Source: Aliarcobacter cryaerophilus ATCC 43158 (lineage in GTDB: Bacteria > Campylobacterota > Campylobacteria > Campylobacterales > Arcobacteraceae). Taken from it: a stretch of DNA of 64,000 nucleotides. Under the pieces are notes generated by a model. The model was not told the origin of the DNA and did no database searches. It saw only the letters and a program-made list of their open reading frames with translations. This document shows positions 35,059 through 44,800 of this stretch, piece after piece. Every line of letters starts with the position of its first letter. Position 1 is the first letter of the stretch. The stretch spans positions 496,001 through 560,000 of the forward strand of contig NZ_CP032823.1 of the NCBI RefSeq assembly GCF_003660105.1. The letters are read 5' to 3'. The position numbers were made by a program, and so were the translations under genes.

Positions 35059-35916
35059 TTAATAAAAATATTTTTTAGCAATATCTATATCTTTAAAAAT
35101 CTGATTTTTTAGTTCTAAAAAACTATCGAATTTTCTATTTTCTCTTATACGACTTATAAATTTTATTTGTACGTTTTCATCTTTTATTTCTATATTTTCT
35201 TGATTTAAAATATGAGTTTCAACTGCAAATTTACAATCTGTTGAACCTCTTTGCCCCAAAAAACTAATAGAGTTATATTCAATATCATTTACAATAGTTT
35301 TTGTGATATAAACTCCATTTTGTGGTAATAAAAACTCATTTACATTTAGATTTATAGTTGCTACAAACTCTTTTTTTCCAAGTCCTTGTCCAACTATATG
35401 TTTTCCAAAAATTTTATACTCTTTTCCTAAAAAGCTATTTGCTTTTTCTATATCTCCATTTAGTAAAAATTCTCTTATATATCGTGAATGAACTGGGAAA
35501 TTATTTAGCTTTATTTCAGGTATTACAACTACAACTCCATCAAAAATTTTTTTCAAATCATCTGTTTTGTATGCTCTATTTTTACCAAAACAAAAATCAA
35601 AACCAACAACTATTTTATTTAAGTTTTTAAAATCATTTTTTAGCATCTTTATAAAATCGGCTCCATCAAGAGCTTTTATATCTTCTAAATCATAATAAAA
35701 AATTGGGTATCTTGTGTACTCTTGTCTATAATCTTTTGGAGTAATTGAAGCATAACCTGTTTCTATACTTATAATTGCCCCATTTTGGTTTAAGTTTTTA
35801 AATAACTCTTGATGAGCAATATGCATACCATCAAATCCACCAATTGCAATTGAATCTATAATATTTTTATTAAAATTACTATTTACTAAAGTAGAAGAAC
35901 TCTTCTTCATTTCCAT
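35059..35916 (-). CDS. ribF: bifunctional riboflavin kinase/FAD synthetase
   Basis: A 285-residue enzyme making FMN and FAD from riboflavin. The adenylyltransferase half has IGGFDGMHIAHQEL (about 26-39) and the kinase half has HIVGQGLGKKEFVATINL, which stands for the usual GxGRGRxxGxPTANL motif and deviates from it. The length is slightly short for RibF. The start is uncertain between ATG 35916 and ATG 35910 (AGGAAAAG lies just upstream of the first and better spaced for the second). It overlaps the tlyA end by about 38 bases. Confidence 0.85.
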   Translation of the reverse strand: MEMKKSSSTLVNSNFNKNIIDSIAIGGFDGMHIAHQELFKNLNQNGAIISIETGYASITPKDYRQEYTRYPIFYYDLEDIKALDGADFIKMLKNDFKNLNKIVVGFDFCFGKNRAYKTDDLKKIFDGVVVVIPEIKLNNFPVHSRYIREFLLNGDIEKANSFLGKEYKIFGKHIVGQGLGKKEFVATINLNVNEFLLPQNGVYITKTIVNDIEYNSISFLGQRGSTDCKFAVETHILNQENIEIKDENVQIKFISRIRENRKFDSFLELKNQIFKDIDIAKKYFY

Positions 35917-36592
35917 CTTTTCCTACAAGCTTACTAATGCTGTTATAATTTAATTTCCAGTTCAAAGAAAATGCTTTGCTTAAGAAGTTCTCTTTAGCTT
36001 TTAAAATCGCATTTTTATCTTTTACTACACCTTTTTTATCTCTTTTTACTCCAGTTCCAACTTCAAATTGTGGTTTGAAAAGTATTATTATATTTTTAAA
36101 ATTTAAAGAGTTTATTGAATCAATAATTTTTAAAATAGAGATAAAAGATACATCACAAGTTACAATATCAAAACAAATATCACTTTTAAAATCTCTAATA
36201 TCGCAGTTTTCAAAAAACTCTATTCTTTTATCTTTTTTTACTCTTTCGTGAAGTTGATTACTTCCAACATCAACACAAATTACTTTTTTAATATCAAATT
36301 CTAATAAAATTTGTGTAAATCCACCAGTACTACTTCCAATATCAAGAGCTGTTTTATCTTTTAAATTAATCTCATTTTTTAGCTCATCTAAAAAATATTT
36401 TAGTTTATAAGCAGCTCTTGAAACATAAAAATCTTCTTCAAGTATTTCAATAATCATATTTTCATAAACTAAAAATGAAGCTTTTGATACAATTTCACCA
36501 TCTATTTTTACTTTATTTGAAAGAATTAGTTCAAGTGCTTTGTTTCTACTTTGAATATTAAAATTTTGGCTAAGGTATAAATCTAATCTCAT
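35879..36592 (-). CDS. tlyA: TlyA-family rRNA 2'-O-methyltransferase
   Basis: A 237-residue protein with an N-terminal S4 RNA-binding domain (about 1-60, RLDLYLSQNFNIQSRNKALELI) and an FtsJ-like methyltransferase domain (ALDIGSSTGGFTQIL near 84-98; KPQFEVG and KDKNA later). TlyA enzymes methylate ribosomal RNA and affect capreomycin susceptibility; the hemolysin name is historical. The gene is divergent from the YigZ gene with only 14 bases between the start codons. Confidence 0.92.
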   Translation of the reverse strand: MRLDLYLSQNFNIQSRNKALELILSNKVKIDGEIVSKASFLVYENMIIEILEEDFYVSRAAYKLKYFLDELKNEINLKDKTALDIGSSTGGFTQILLEFDIKKVICVDVGSNQLHERVKKDKRIEFFENCDIRDFKSDICFDIVTCDVSFISILKIIDSINSLNFKNIIILFKPQFEVGTGVKRDKKGVVKDKNAILKAKENFLSKAFSLNWKLNYNSISKLVGKDGNEEEFFYFSK

Positions 36593-36606
36593 AAGGAAAA
36601 TTATAG

Positions 36607-37179
36607 TTGAAATTTGTTCAAAAAGAGTTTACAGCAACAGTAGAAGAGAAAAAATCAAAATTTATAGCTTTTTTAATGCCTTATAAAGATTTTGATAAAA
36701 CAATGCAAAGATTAAGAGTTGAGCATCCAAAAGCTGTTCATTTTGTTTATGCATATAGATATTTAAATGAGTTTGAGCAAATTGTTGAAAATAGTAGTGA
36801 TGATGGAGAACCAAGAGGAACAAGTGGAAAACCAACATTGGCTGTTTTAAGTGGTGCAGGTATTATAAATATCGCAGCAATAATAGTTCGATATTTTGGT
36901 GGAATAAAATTAGGAACTGGTGGATTAGTTCGAGCTTATGGTGGCTCTTTAAATGAAGTTATAAAAATTGCAGAATTTTTTGAGTATAAAAAACTAGAGA
37001 ATCATATAATAGAGTGCGAATATAGTTCTTTAGGACAGCTTGAGTATATTTTAAATCAAAATAGTATAAAAATTATAAATAAAGATTTTTTAAATAGTAT
37101 AAAAATAACAATCCAAATTACAAAAGATGAATTAGAAACTATAAAATCTTTACTTCCAAGAGAAATTAAGATAATATAA
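36607..37179 (+). CDS. YigZ/IMPACT-family protein
   Basis: A 190-residue UPF0029/YigZ protein. The signature DDGEPRGTSGKPTLAVL (about 60-76) and VRYFGGIKLGTGGLVRAYGG (98-117) are intact. Relatives are linked to translation control, but the bacterial role is unclear. The start is a TTG with AAGGAAA about seven bases upstream. There is no earlier in-frame ATG that would fit. Confidence 0.9.
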   Translation: MKFVQKEFTATVEEKKSKFIAFLMPYKDFDKTMQRLRVEHPKAVHFVYAYRYLNEFEQIVENSSDDGEPRGTSGKPTLAVLSGAGIINIAAIIVRYFGGIKLGTGGLVRAYGGSLNEVIKIAEFFEYKKLENHIIECEYSSLGQLEYILNQNSIKIINKDFLNSIKITIQITKDELETIKSLLPREIKII

Positions 37180-37211
37180 AAAACTTATCATATTATTTCT
37201 AGGGGTAGCAA

Positions 37212-38633
37212 ATGAAATGGTTTTTAAATCTCTTTTTTCTTTTATTCTTTTCTGTACAAAGCTTTGCCAATGATTATATAGATGTAAATTTTACAAATTT
37301 AAAATTAGATGAATTTATAAAAATCGTTTCAAAAGTGAGTAATAAAAATATTCTTGTGAGTGAACCTTTGGATATAAATTTAAACTTTGTATCAAATAAA
37401 AAAATCAAGAAAGATGATTTGCTTACAATTTTAAAAACTATTTTAGATGAGCATAATTATATTTTGGAACAAAAAGGTGATTTTTTAAAAATTAGTAAAA
37501 AAATACCACCAAAAAAACAAAATTCTATCTCAAAAGTTTATGAATTAAGAAATATCGATGCAGAAAATATAGCTAAGATATTGGAAAATATTATTGAAAA
37601 AAATAGTTATGAAGAGGGTGAAAAACCAAATATTTCATTTGCACAAGAGACAAATTCAATTGTTTTAACAGGTCAAAAAGATATTTTAGAGCCACTTTTT
37701 AATCTTTTAAAAGATTTAGATAAACAAAAAGAACAAGTTTATATTCAAGCAAAAATTATAGAAGTAAACAACGAACTTGTAAATAAAATAGGTTTATCTT
37801 ATGGAATTTTAAAAGCAGATAGCTCAAGTGATGGAATTATGGCAATATCAACAAACTTAAATGGTGGTTCAAAAAGTATTGAAGATGCTTCAACACTTTT
37901 AGGTATAGATGTAAAAAAATTAAATTTAAAATCAGGACTAGCTTTGGGTGCAAGTTTAAATCTTTTAAAACAGCAAGGAGCTTTGGATATTGTTTCTGAA
38001 CCATCAATTTTGGCTTTAAACAACAAAGAGAGTTTTATATATGTTGGAGAAAAAATTTCAATGCAAACTTCAAGTAGTGTAACAGATGGTGGAACTTTAA
38101 GAACAAATTATGAAAGAGAAGATATTGGATTGACTTTAAAAGTAAAACCTAGAGTTTCAAGTGACACAAAACTTAGCTTAGAGATTAATACACTTTTGGA
38201 AAATTTAAAAGTAAGATCAGTTGGAACTAGTAATCCTGATACTCTTAAAAAAGAGATAAATACAACAGCAATTTTAAGTAATGGAGAGAGTGTAATAATA
38301 GGTGGATTAATTGAAAATAAAAATGAGATTGTAGAGGAAAAAGTACCAGTTTTGGGAGATATTCCAGTGTTAGGAGAACTTTTTAAAAATGAATCAAATC
38401 TAAATAGAAAAAATAATTTAGTAATAATTGTAACACCATATATTATTCAAAAAACCCAAGATATTACATATATAAGAGATAAATTAACAAAGTTAAAAGC
38501 ACTAGAAGAGAGATATTTAGAAGAGAGTTTGAGTGATTTAAAAGTTGAATTAAAATCAAAAAATGAGAATAAAATAGAAGATACACAAGCTTTACAAGAA
38601 AAAAAGTTTAAAGATTTTTTTGAGCAACAGTGA
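37212..38633 (+). CDS. secretin (type II secretion/GspD-like)
   Basis: A 473-residue outer-membrane secretin with a signal peptide (1-19, ending SFA). N-terminal N-domains (about 20-160) include the VYELRNIDAENIAKILENII repeat, and the C-terminal secretin core has VPVLGDIPVLGELF near 380-393 and NLVIIVTPYII near 408-418. It forms a gated ring for type II secretion, type IV pili or a related machine. No other secretion genes adjoin it, so its partners must lie elsewhere. It is shorter than typical GspD. Confidence 0.88.
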   Translation: MKWFLNLFFLLFFSVQSFANDYIDVNFTNLKLDEFIKIVSKVSNKNILVSEPLDINLNFVSNKKIKKDDLLTILKTILDEHNYILEQKGDFLKISKKIPPKKQNSISKVYELRNIDAENIAKILENIIEKNSYEEGEKPNISFAQETNSIVLTGQKDILEPLFNLLKDLDKQKEQVYIQAKIIEVNNELVNKIGLSYGILKADSSSDGIMAISTNLNGGSKSIEDASTLLGIDVKKLNLKSGLALGASLNLLKQQGALDIVSEPSILALNNKESFIYVGEKISMQTSSSVTDGGTLRTNYEREDIGLTLKVKPRVSSDTKLSLEINTLLENLKVRSVGTSNPDTLKKEINTTAILSNGESVIIGGLIENKNEIVEEKVPVLGDIPVLGELFKNESNLNRKNNLVIIVTPYIIQKTQDITYIRDKLTKLKALEERYLEESLSDLKVELKSKNENKIEDTQALQEKKFKDFFEQQ

Positions 38634-38679
38634 TTTTTAGCTTATTTTGATAAAATCAGCAAAAAATTAAGGAAAAGAG

Positions 38680-39555
38680 ATAAAAAAGTTTAAAAAAGTT
38701 CATATAGAACTTACAAATATTTGTAATTTGAAATGCTCTTTTTGTCCACCAAAACTATTAGCAAATAAGATTATGGATTTAAATACTTTTGATAGATTAA
38801 ATTTTGAGCTAAAAGATATCACAAATGAGTTAGCATACCATATTGTAGGTGACCCTTTAGTTTTGACAAATTTAAGTGAATACTTAAATATAAGTAAAAA
38901 GCATAATTTAAAGGTAAATATAACAACAACAGCAAATAATATTTCACAAAAGCATTATGAAACTTTACTAAATACTACAATCAAGCAGATAAATTTTTCA
39001 CTAAACTCATATAATGCCAACTCTCATAAAAAAAGTTTTGATGAATACATAGAGCCTATTTTAGAGTTTGTAAAGTTTGCACAAAATAAAAAACATGAAT
39101 ATTTTATAAACTTTAGAATTTGGAATTTAGATGAGAAAAAGAGTGCAAAAGAGTTTAATCTAAAGATTTTTGATAAATTAAATCACTTTTTTTCTTCAAA
39201 TTTAAATATAGATGAGATTTATGAAAATAAACCAAAAAATATAAGAGTTGCTAGAAAAATATTTATAAATTTTGATGAATATTTTGTTTGGCCAAATTTA
39301 AAAAATGAAGTTGTAAGTCAAAAAGGTTTTTGCTATGGTTTAAACTCACATTTTGGCATTTTATCAAATGGAACTGTAGTTCCTTGTTGTTTGGATTTAG
39401 ATGCAAATATAAATTTGGGAAATATTGAGAAATCAACTATAAAAGAGATTTTGCAAGGACAAAGAGCAAAACAGATGATAGAGGGTTTTAAAAATAATAT
39501 TTTAAAAGAAGAGCTTTGTCAAAAGTGTGAGTATAGGACAAGGTTTGATTTTTAA
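38680..39555 (+). CDS. radical SAM protein with SPASM-like end, apparent AUA start
   Basis: A 291-residue radical SAM enzyme. The CX3CX2C motif that holds the [4Fe-4S] cluster is ICNLKCSFC (C15, C19, C22), followed by HIVGDPL and, at the C-terminus, a SPASM-like Cys set (CYGLN, PCCLD, CQKCEYR). The first conventional start codon in frame, TTG 38728, lies after C15 and would destroy the motif. Upstream the frame opens only after a TAA at 38668, and the ATA at 38680 has AAGGA six bases before it. I annotate from that ATA. The substrate is unknown; peptide or tRNA modification are possibilities. Confidence 0.85.
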   Translation: MKKFKKVHIELTNICNLKCSFCPPKLLANKIMDLNTFDRLNFELKDITNELAYHIVGDPLVLTNLSEYLNISKKHNLKVNITTTANNISQKHYETLLNTTIKQINFSLNSYNANSHKKSFDEYIEPILEFVKFAQNKKHEYFINFRIWNLDEKKSAKEFNLKIFDKLNHFFSSNLNIDEIYENKPKNIRVARKIFINFDEYFVWPNLKNEVVSQKGFCYGLNSHFGILSNGTVVPCCLDLDANINLGNIEKSTIKEILQGQRAKQMIEGFKNNILKEELCQKCEYRTRFDF

Positions 39556-39599
39556 CCATTTGTAGGTAGAATATGCAAAAATTAAATAAAAGATAAAAT

Positions 39600-40400
39600 A
39601 TGAATGAAGTAGAAATTTTACAAAGAAGTATAAGAGATTTTTTTAGTTCAAAAATGCTAAAACTGGCTCTAATTCCACTTTTTATAACAATGTTGATTTT
39701 ATATATGTTATTTTTTGGAGTTGCAAGTGTTGGTATAGAAGCTCTTAAAACTGTTGCTCTTACATCACAAGCTGGTGGTGAAGTTGTTATTGATGAAAAT
39801 GCACCATTTTATTTTGTTTGGCTTACATATTTTATAGTTTTTTTATTTAAGTATTCTATTACTTCTTGGATTGCTGGATTCCTATTTTATAGTATTGGAG
39901 CTATTTTTGTTTTTCATTTAAGTGTTATATTAACTTTGGTAATTATTGGTTTTTTGACACCTTTTGTTATAAAATATTTAAATGAAACTAGCTATAAAAA
40001 CTTAAATTTAAAACCGTATGGAACTATTTTAGGAGCATTTGGGGTATTTTTAAAAGCATTTTTTATGATGATTTTACTATATATTTTATTTATTCCATTG
40101 TATTTTATTCCGCTTATAAATTTTATAGCTCTTTATCTTCCTTTGTACTATTTTTTTCACAAAATGTTAAATTATGATGTATCTTCAACAATTTTGAGCA
40201 AAGAAGAGTATGAAAAAATTTATTCTAAATCTTCTAGTTCATTTAGAGTTAGAACACTTTTTTTATATTTTATTACTACTATTCCTTTTGTTACACTTTT
40301 TGTTTCAATTTTTTATATTATTTTCCTATCACATGCTTATTTTATAGAGCTAGAAAATCTTGAAAAAACTAAAAATCAAGATAAAAAAGAGGATATGTAG
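39600..40400 (+). CDS. EI24-domain inner-membrane protein
   Basis: A 266-residue membrane protein with about five to six helices (roughly 18-45, 64-84, 88-122, 145-180 and 215-250) and the EI24/CysZ-like pattern of a helix-rich family, with YLPLYYFFHKMLNYD near 178-192. CysZ members import sulfate, but campylobacterotal homologues are uncharacterised. The gene is followed two bases later by the inositol-phosphatase-like gene. Confidence 0.75.
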   Translation: MNEVEILQRSIRDFFSSKMLKLALIPLFITMLILYMLFFGVASVGIEALKTVALTSQAGGEVVIDENAPFYFVWLTYFIVFLFKYSITSWIAGFLFYSIGAIFVFHLSVILTLVIIGFLTPFVIKYLNETSYKNLNLKPYGTILGAFGVFLKAFFMMILLYILFIPLYFIPLINFIALYLPLYYFFHKMLNYDVSSTILSKEEYEKIYSKSSSSFRVRTLFLYFITTIPFVTLFVSIFYIIFLSHAYFIELENLEKTKNQDKKEDM

Positions 40401-40402
40401 TT

Positions 40403-41131
40403 TTGGAAAATATAACAAAAGCAATAATAAAATCAAATCTTGAAATAGTAGAATATATAAAAAATAGTTTAAAAGAAGACGATTTTACATATACAAAACA
40501 GATTGGATTTGGTGGGGATAATTCACTAAAAATTGATATTTTTTTTGAAGATATATTTATAAAAAATCTAAAAGATTTTGGAAATATTTTTAGTGAAGAG
40601 TGCGGATTTATAGATAACAAAAAAGATATTACATTTATAATAGACCCACTTGATGGAAGTAATAACTTTTTGTCAAATATCCCATATTTTGGTACTTCCG
40701 TTGCAGTTAAAAAGAGTGATGAAATTATTGCTGGTTTTGTAGCAAATATGGCAAATAAAACTTTAATTTATAGAAGTTTAGATGATGAGATAAAATATTT
40801 TTGTTTGGAAAATAAAAAAGAGTTTCAAAGAATCGAGCATAATAGTTCAAAAGTTGCAGTTTTTGAAAGAGGATATAAATATCCAAATATTTGTAAAAAT
40901 ATAGATGATAAAAATGTAAAGTTTAGAGTTCTTGGTGCAACAGCACTATCTTTGGCAAATGCAAGAGATTTTTTGTTTGTTATTTTTAAAGGAGATTTAA
41001 GAGAATTTGATGTTGAAGCTGGATTATTTATAAGTAGAGATTTATATATAAAAAAAGAAGAAGATATTATATTTGTTACAAAATATAAAGAACAATTTTC
41101 AATTTTTAAAGAAATTATTAAAGATTTTTAG
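40403..41131 (+). CDS. inositol monophosphatase family protein
   Basis: A 242-residue lithium-sensitive phosphatase-fold protein. The metal-binding motif IDPLDGSNNF is at residues 78-87 and the first acidic ligand lies in FSEECG; the C-terminal WDxxAG block appears only as EFDVEAGLF. Relatives act on inositol phosphate, 3'-phosphoadenosine phosphate or fructose bisphosphate. The choice cannot be made here. The start is a TTG directly after the EI24 gene. Confidence 0.85.
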   Translation: MENITKAIIKSNLEIVEYIKNSLKEDDFTYTKQIGFGGDNSLKIDIFFEDIFIKNLKDFGNIFSEECGFIDNKKDITFIIDPLDGSNNFLSNIPYFGTSVAVKKSDEIIAGFVANMANKTLIYRSLDDEIKYFCLENKKEFQRIEHNSSKVAVFERGYKYPNICKNIDDKNVKFRVLGATALSLANARDFLFVIFKGDLREFDVEAGLFISRDLYIKKEEDIIFVTKYKEQFSIFKEIIKDF

Positions 41132-41160
41132 GTATAACTCCAGATTAATAAAAAAATTAG

Positions 41161-41424
<264 letters not shown>

Positions 41425-41425
41425 A

Positions 41426-42895
41426 ATGTCTAAAATTACAACAGTCATCGATATTGGCTCAAATTCAATGCGGATGGTTGTTTTAGAAAAATCTAGCCGT
41501 TTTGCTTTTTCTTTAATAAATGAGACAAAAAGTAGGGTAAAAATTTCTGAAGGTTGCTATGAAAATGGTGGAAATCTTCAAGAAATTCCTATGGAAAGAG
41601 CTTACCAGTCTTTAAAATCTTTTTTAAATATTTCAAATGCTTTAAAATCAAGAAAAGTTTTGTGTGTTGCAACTTCTGCTTTAAGAGATGCTCCAAATTC
41701 AAAAGTTTTTTTAAATAGAGTTAAAAATGATTTGGGTTTGAGTATAAAAGTAATTGATGGAGAAAAAGAGTCATATTTTGGTGGTGTTGCTACTTCAAAT
41801 TTACTTCATGATGACGAGTTTATAACTATTGATATTGGTGGTGGAAGTACAGAATTTTGTTTTGTAAAAGACAAAAAAATATTAAAATCAATATCTTTAA
41901 ATATTGGAACTGTAAGAATAAAAGAGTTATATTTTAACAAAGACAATATAAACGGAGCAAAAGAGTATATTTTAGAGAACTTAAAAAAAGTTTTTGAACA
42001 AAATATTGATATTCCTTCAAAAGCTGTTGGAATTGGTGGAAGTATTAGAACTTTATCAAAAATGATTATGGTTAAAAATGAATACCCATTAGATGCAATT
42101 CATGGATTTACATATGATGTAAATAAAGAGAAAAAACTTTTTGAAAATATTTTAAAAGCAGATTCAAATGAAGAACTTCAAGAATTAGGAGTTAAAAAAG
42201 ATAGATTTGATACCATAAAAGAGGGTACATTTATTTTTAAAACTATTCTTGATGAGTTGAATATAAAAGAAGTTGTAACTTCTGGTGTAGGTGTGAGAGA
42301 AGGTGTTTATCTTACAGATTTACTAAGGAATTCAAATCATAGATTTCCAAATAATTTTAATGTAAGTGTAAAAAGTTTACTAGATAGATTTGAGTTAAAT
42401 GAGAAACAAAGTGCTTATTTTGGTAACAATGCAAAAAAAATATTTGAAGTTTTAAAACCTCTTCACAATCTTGATGATAAATTTAAAGAACTTTTGGTTG
42501 TATCTTCAAAACTTCACTCTGTTGGTTCTAGTTTGAATTTTTATAAAAAAAATGACAATGCCTTTGAGTTTATTTTGAATGGTTTAAATTATGATTTTCA
42601 ACACACTTCAAGAGTTATAGTTGCTCATACTATAAAGTTTTCAAAAAAATCTTTACCAAAACAAAGTGATATAGAAGAGTATAAAGAGTTATTACCAAAT
42701 TTAGAAACTATGCAATGGCTTTCATTTATGATTGCTCTAAATATTGCTGTAAATACTGATTTCTCTTGTCCAAAAGTAAACTATATTTTAGATGATGATA
42801 TTTTAAAATTGGAGCTTCCAAATAGATCATTTTTAATAAATTCATATATTGAAAAACTAGAGCTGCCAAAAGATTTATCCTTAGAGATTTTATAG
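41426..42895 (+). CDS. Ppx/GppA phosphatase
   Basis: A 489-residue exopolyphosphatase/guanosine pentaphosphate phosphohydrolase family protein. ATPase-fold motifs are VIDIGSNSMRMVV (8-20) and ITIDIGGGSTEFCF (about 133-146), and SGVGVREG marks the end of the domain. The C-terminal part is an HD-like helical region. It degrades polyphosphate or pppGpp and so may tune the stringent response. Its stop overlaps the GTG of waaC by one base. Confidence 0.9.
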   Translation: MSKITTVIDIGSNSMRMVVLEKSSRFAFSLINETKSRVKISEGCYENGGNLQEIPMERAYQSLKSFLNISNALKSRKVLCVATSALRDAPNSKVFLNRVKNDLGLSIKVIDGEKESYFGGVATSNLLHDDEFITIDIGGGSTEFCFVKDKKILKSISLNIGTVRIKELYFNKDNINGAKEYILENLKKVFEQNIDIPSKAVGIGGSIRTLSKMIMVKNEYPLDAIHGFTYDVNKEKKLFENILKADSNEELQELGVKKDRFDTIKEGTFIFKTILDELNIKEVVTSGVGVREGVYLTDLLRNSNHRFPNNFNVSVKSLLDRFELNEKQSAYFGNNAKKIFEVLKPLHNLDDKFKELLVVSSKLHSVGSSLNFYKKNDNAFEFILNGLNYDFQHTSRVIVAHTIKFSKKSLPKQSDIEEYKELLPNLETMQWLSFMIALNIAVNTDFSCPKVNYILDDDILKLELPNRSFLINSYIEKLELPKDLSLEIL

Positions 42896-43905
42896 TGCAA
42901 AAAATAGCTATTATAAAGCTATCTGCTATGGGTGATATTATTCACTCAATGGTTGCTTTGCAGTTTATAAAAAGAAAATATCCAAATATCCAAATTGATT
43001 GGTTTGTTGAAGATTCTTTTTCTAAAATTTTAGAAAATAATCCAGATATAAATAATATAATCAAACTAAATTTAAAATCTATTAAAAACTCAAAAAAAGA
43101 GATTTTAACTCAATTAAAACTAGTAAAAAGTTTCAAAAATAGAAATTATGATTTAATTATAGATGCTCAAGGTTTAATAAAATCAGCAATAGTTGCTAGA
43201 TTTTTAGGTAAAAATAGAGTTGGTTTTTGTAAAAATTCAACTAGAGAAGGATTAGCCAGTTTTTTTTATAATAAAAAAATATCAATATCTTATGATAAAA
43301 ATGTTATAGATAGAAACTGTTATTTATTTTCAAAAGCACTTAATTTTGATATTTCAAAAGATGAGATTTTAGATAAAAAACCTTTCTTATTTTTTAAAAA
43401 TGAAGATGAAAAAGTTTATCAATATTTAGATAAAAATAGGAAAAATATTATTCTTGTAGTTGGTGCTAGTTGGAAGAGTAAAATGTATTCTAAAGAGAAG
43501 TTTGTTAAAATAGTACAAAATTTGAAAGAGAATTTTTTTATTGCTTGGGGAAATGAAGAAGAAAAAGAGATTGCAAAATTTATTTGTGATAATTCAGATG
43601 CTATTGTTTTACCAAAAATAGATTTAAATACATTAAAAGCTTTGATTAGCAAAGTTGATTTAGTAATTGGAAATGATACTGGACCAACACACATGGCTTG
43701 GGCTTTAAATACTCCTTCAATAACAATTTTTGGAAATACACCAGCTTATAGAAATACTTATGAAACAAAAATTAATAAAAGTGTAAAGTCTTCTTCTGTT
43801 GTAAATCCCTTTAAGTTGGACAAAAAAGATTTTTCAATAAAGACGATTGATGAGAATATTATTATAGATATAGCAAAGGAGCTTTTAAGTGTACAGAAAA
43901 ATTAA
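42895..43905 (+). CDS. waaC: lipopolysaccharide heptosyltransferase I
   Basis: A 336-residue GT9 glycosyltransferase that adds the first heptose to Kdo in the inner core. KLSAMGDIIHSMVALQF (8-24) and IGNDTGPTHMAWALNTPSI (about 260-278) are the family's donor-binding motifs. GTG is the start, overlapping the preceding stop. The waaC, acyltransferase, ... waaF order is the same as in the Campylobacter LOS locus, which supports this assignment over the other GT9 genes in the window. It overlaps the next gene by 17 bases. Confidence 0.9.
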   Translation: MQKIAIIKLSAMGDIIHSMVALQFIKRKYPNIQIDWFVEDSFSKILENNPDINNIIKLNLKSIKNSKKEILTQLKLVKSFKNRNYDLIIDAQGLIKSAIVARFLGKNRVGFCKNSTREGLASFFYNKKISISYDKNVIDRNCYLFSKALNFDISKDEILDKKPFLFFKNEDEKVYQYLDKNRKNIILVVGASWKSKMYSKEKFVKIVQNLKENFFIAWGNEEEKEIAKFICDNSDAIVLPKIDLNTLKALISKVDLVIGNDTGPTHMAWALNTPSITIFGNTPAYRNTYETKINKSVKSSSVVNPFKLDKKDFSIKTIDENIIIDIAKELLSVQKN

Positions 43906-44800
43906 AGATTATTTTAGACTTTTTTTATACAACACATTTCTTTTTTTATTTTTAATAACTCCTAAAATTCTTATGAAACAGATTTTGAAATTTTTTGCAT
44001 TTTTTGCATTTAAATTTAATAAAAAACATATAAAAGTAGCTCGTGCAAACTTAGATTTTGTCTATGGCAAGAGTATAAGTGAGGATAGAAAAAATGAGAT
44101 TATTTATAACTCTTATAAATCTTTGGTTTTTAATATGTATGAGTTCATTGAGAATCAAAATATAGAAAAAGAGGATTTATTAAAAAAAGCAAATATTGTA
44201 AATAAACATATAATAGAAGATGCAATAAAAGAGAATAGAAAAATTATTTATATTTCTGCTCATTATGGTGGTTGGGAGCTAACTGTTCCATATATTGCAC
44301 TTATGTTCGGAGATGTTGCAATAGTAAATAGAAGAATGAATAATCCTCATATTCAAAAAAAGTATGAGAAAGCAAGAAGTAAAAATCATATTACAATGCT
44401 TGAAAAAGAGAGTGCTGCAAAGGGTATGATAAAAGCTTTTAAAGAGAATAAAACAGTTTGCGTGGTAATTGACCAATATTTAAATAGCGGAATAGATATA
44501 GAGTTTTTAGGAAAAACTACAAAAGCAACAGATTCAACTTCAAGAATGGCATTGAAATTTGATGCAGTAATTATTCCAATTTTTACTATTTGTAATGATT
44601 TTAGAGATTGGACTATAAAAGTTTGTGAGCCAATTGATACTAAGAGTTTTGAGTTTAAAAGTGAAGATAAAATAAAAGAGTTAACTCAAATTCAAAATGA
44701 TATTTTGTCTAAGCAAATTTTAGAAAAACCAGATTTTTGGCTATGGCAACATAAAAGATTTAAAGATTTTAAAAATGATATTTATAAAAAAGAAGATTAA
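43889..44800 (+). CDS. htrB: lipid A biosynthesis acyltransferase (HtrB/LpxL type)
   Basis: A 303-residue inner-membrane acyltransferase with an N-terminal hydrophobic anchor (about 13-32) and the HX4(D/E)-like active site SAHYGGWEL (about 117-125). It adds a secondary acyl chain to Kdo-lipid A. The start is a GTG inside the waaC end, so the two are coupled, as in Campylobacter, where the homologue is htrB/waaM. Chain length cannot be read from the sequence. Confidence 0.88.
   Translation: MYRKIKDYFRLFLYNTFLFLFLITPKILMKQILKFFAFFAFKFNKKHIKVARANLDFVYGKSISEDRKNEIIYNSYKSLVFNMYEFIENQNIEKEDLLKKANIVNKHIIEDAIKENRKIIYISAHYGGWELTVPYIALMFGDVAIVNRRMNNPHIQKKYEKARSKNHITMLEKESAAKGMIKAFKENKTVCVVIDQYLNSGIDIEFLGKTTKATDSTSRMALKFDAVIIPIFTICNDFRDWTIKVCEPIDTKSFEFKSEDKIKELTQIQNDILSKQILEKPDFWLWQHKRFKDFKNDIYKKED

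Noticed and set aside
38728-39555. Radical SAM gene starting at TTG 38728
   Set aside because: The first Cys of the CX3CX2C cluster motif lies upstream of this codon.
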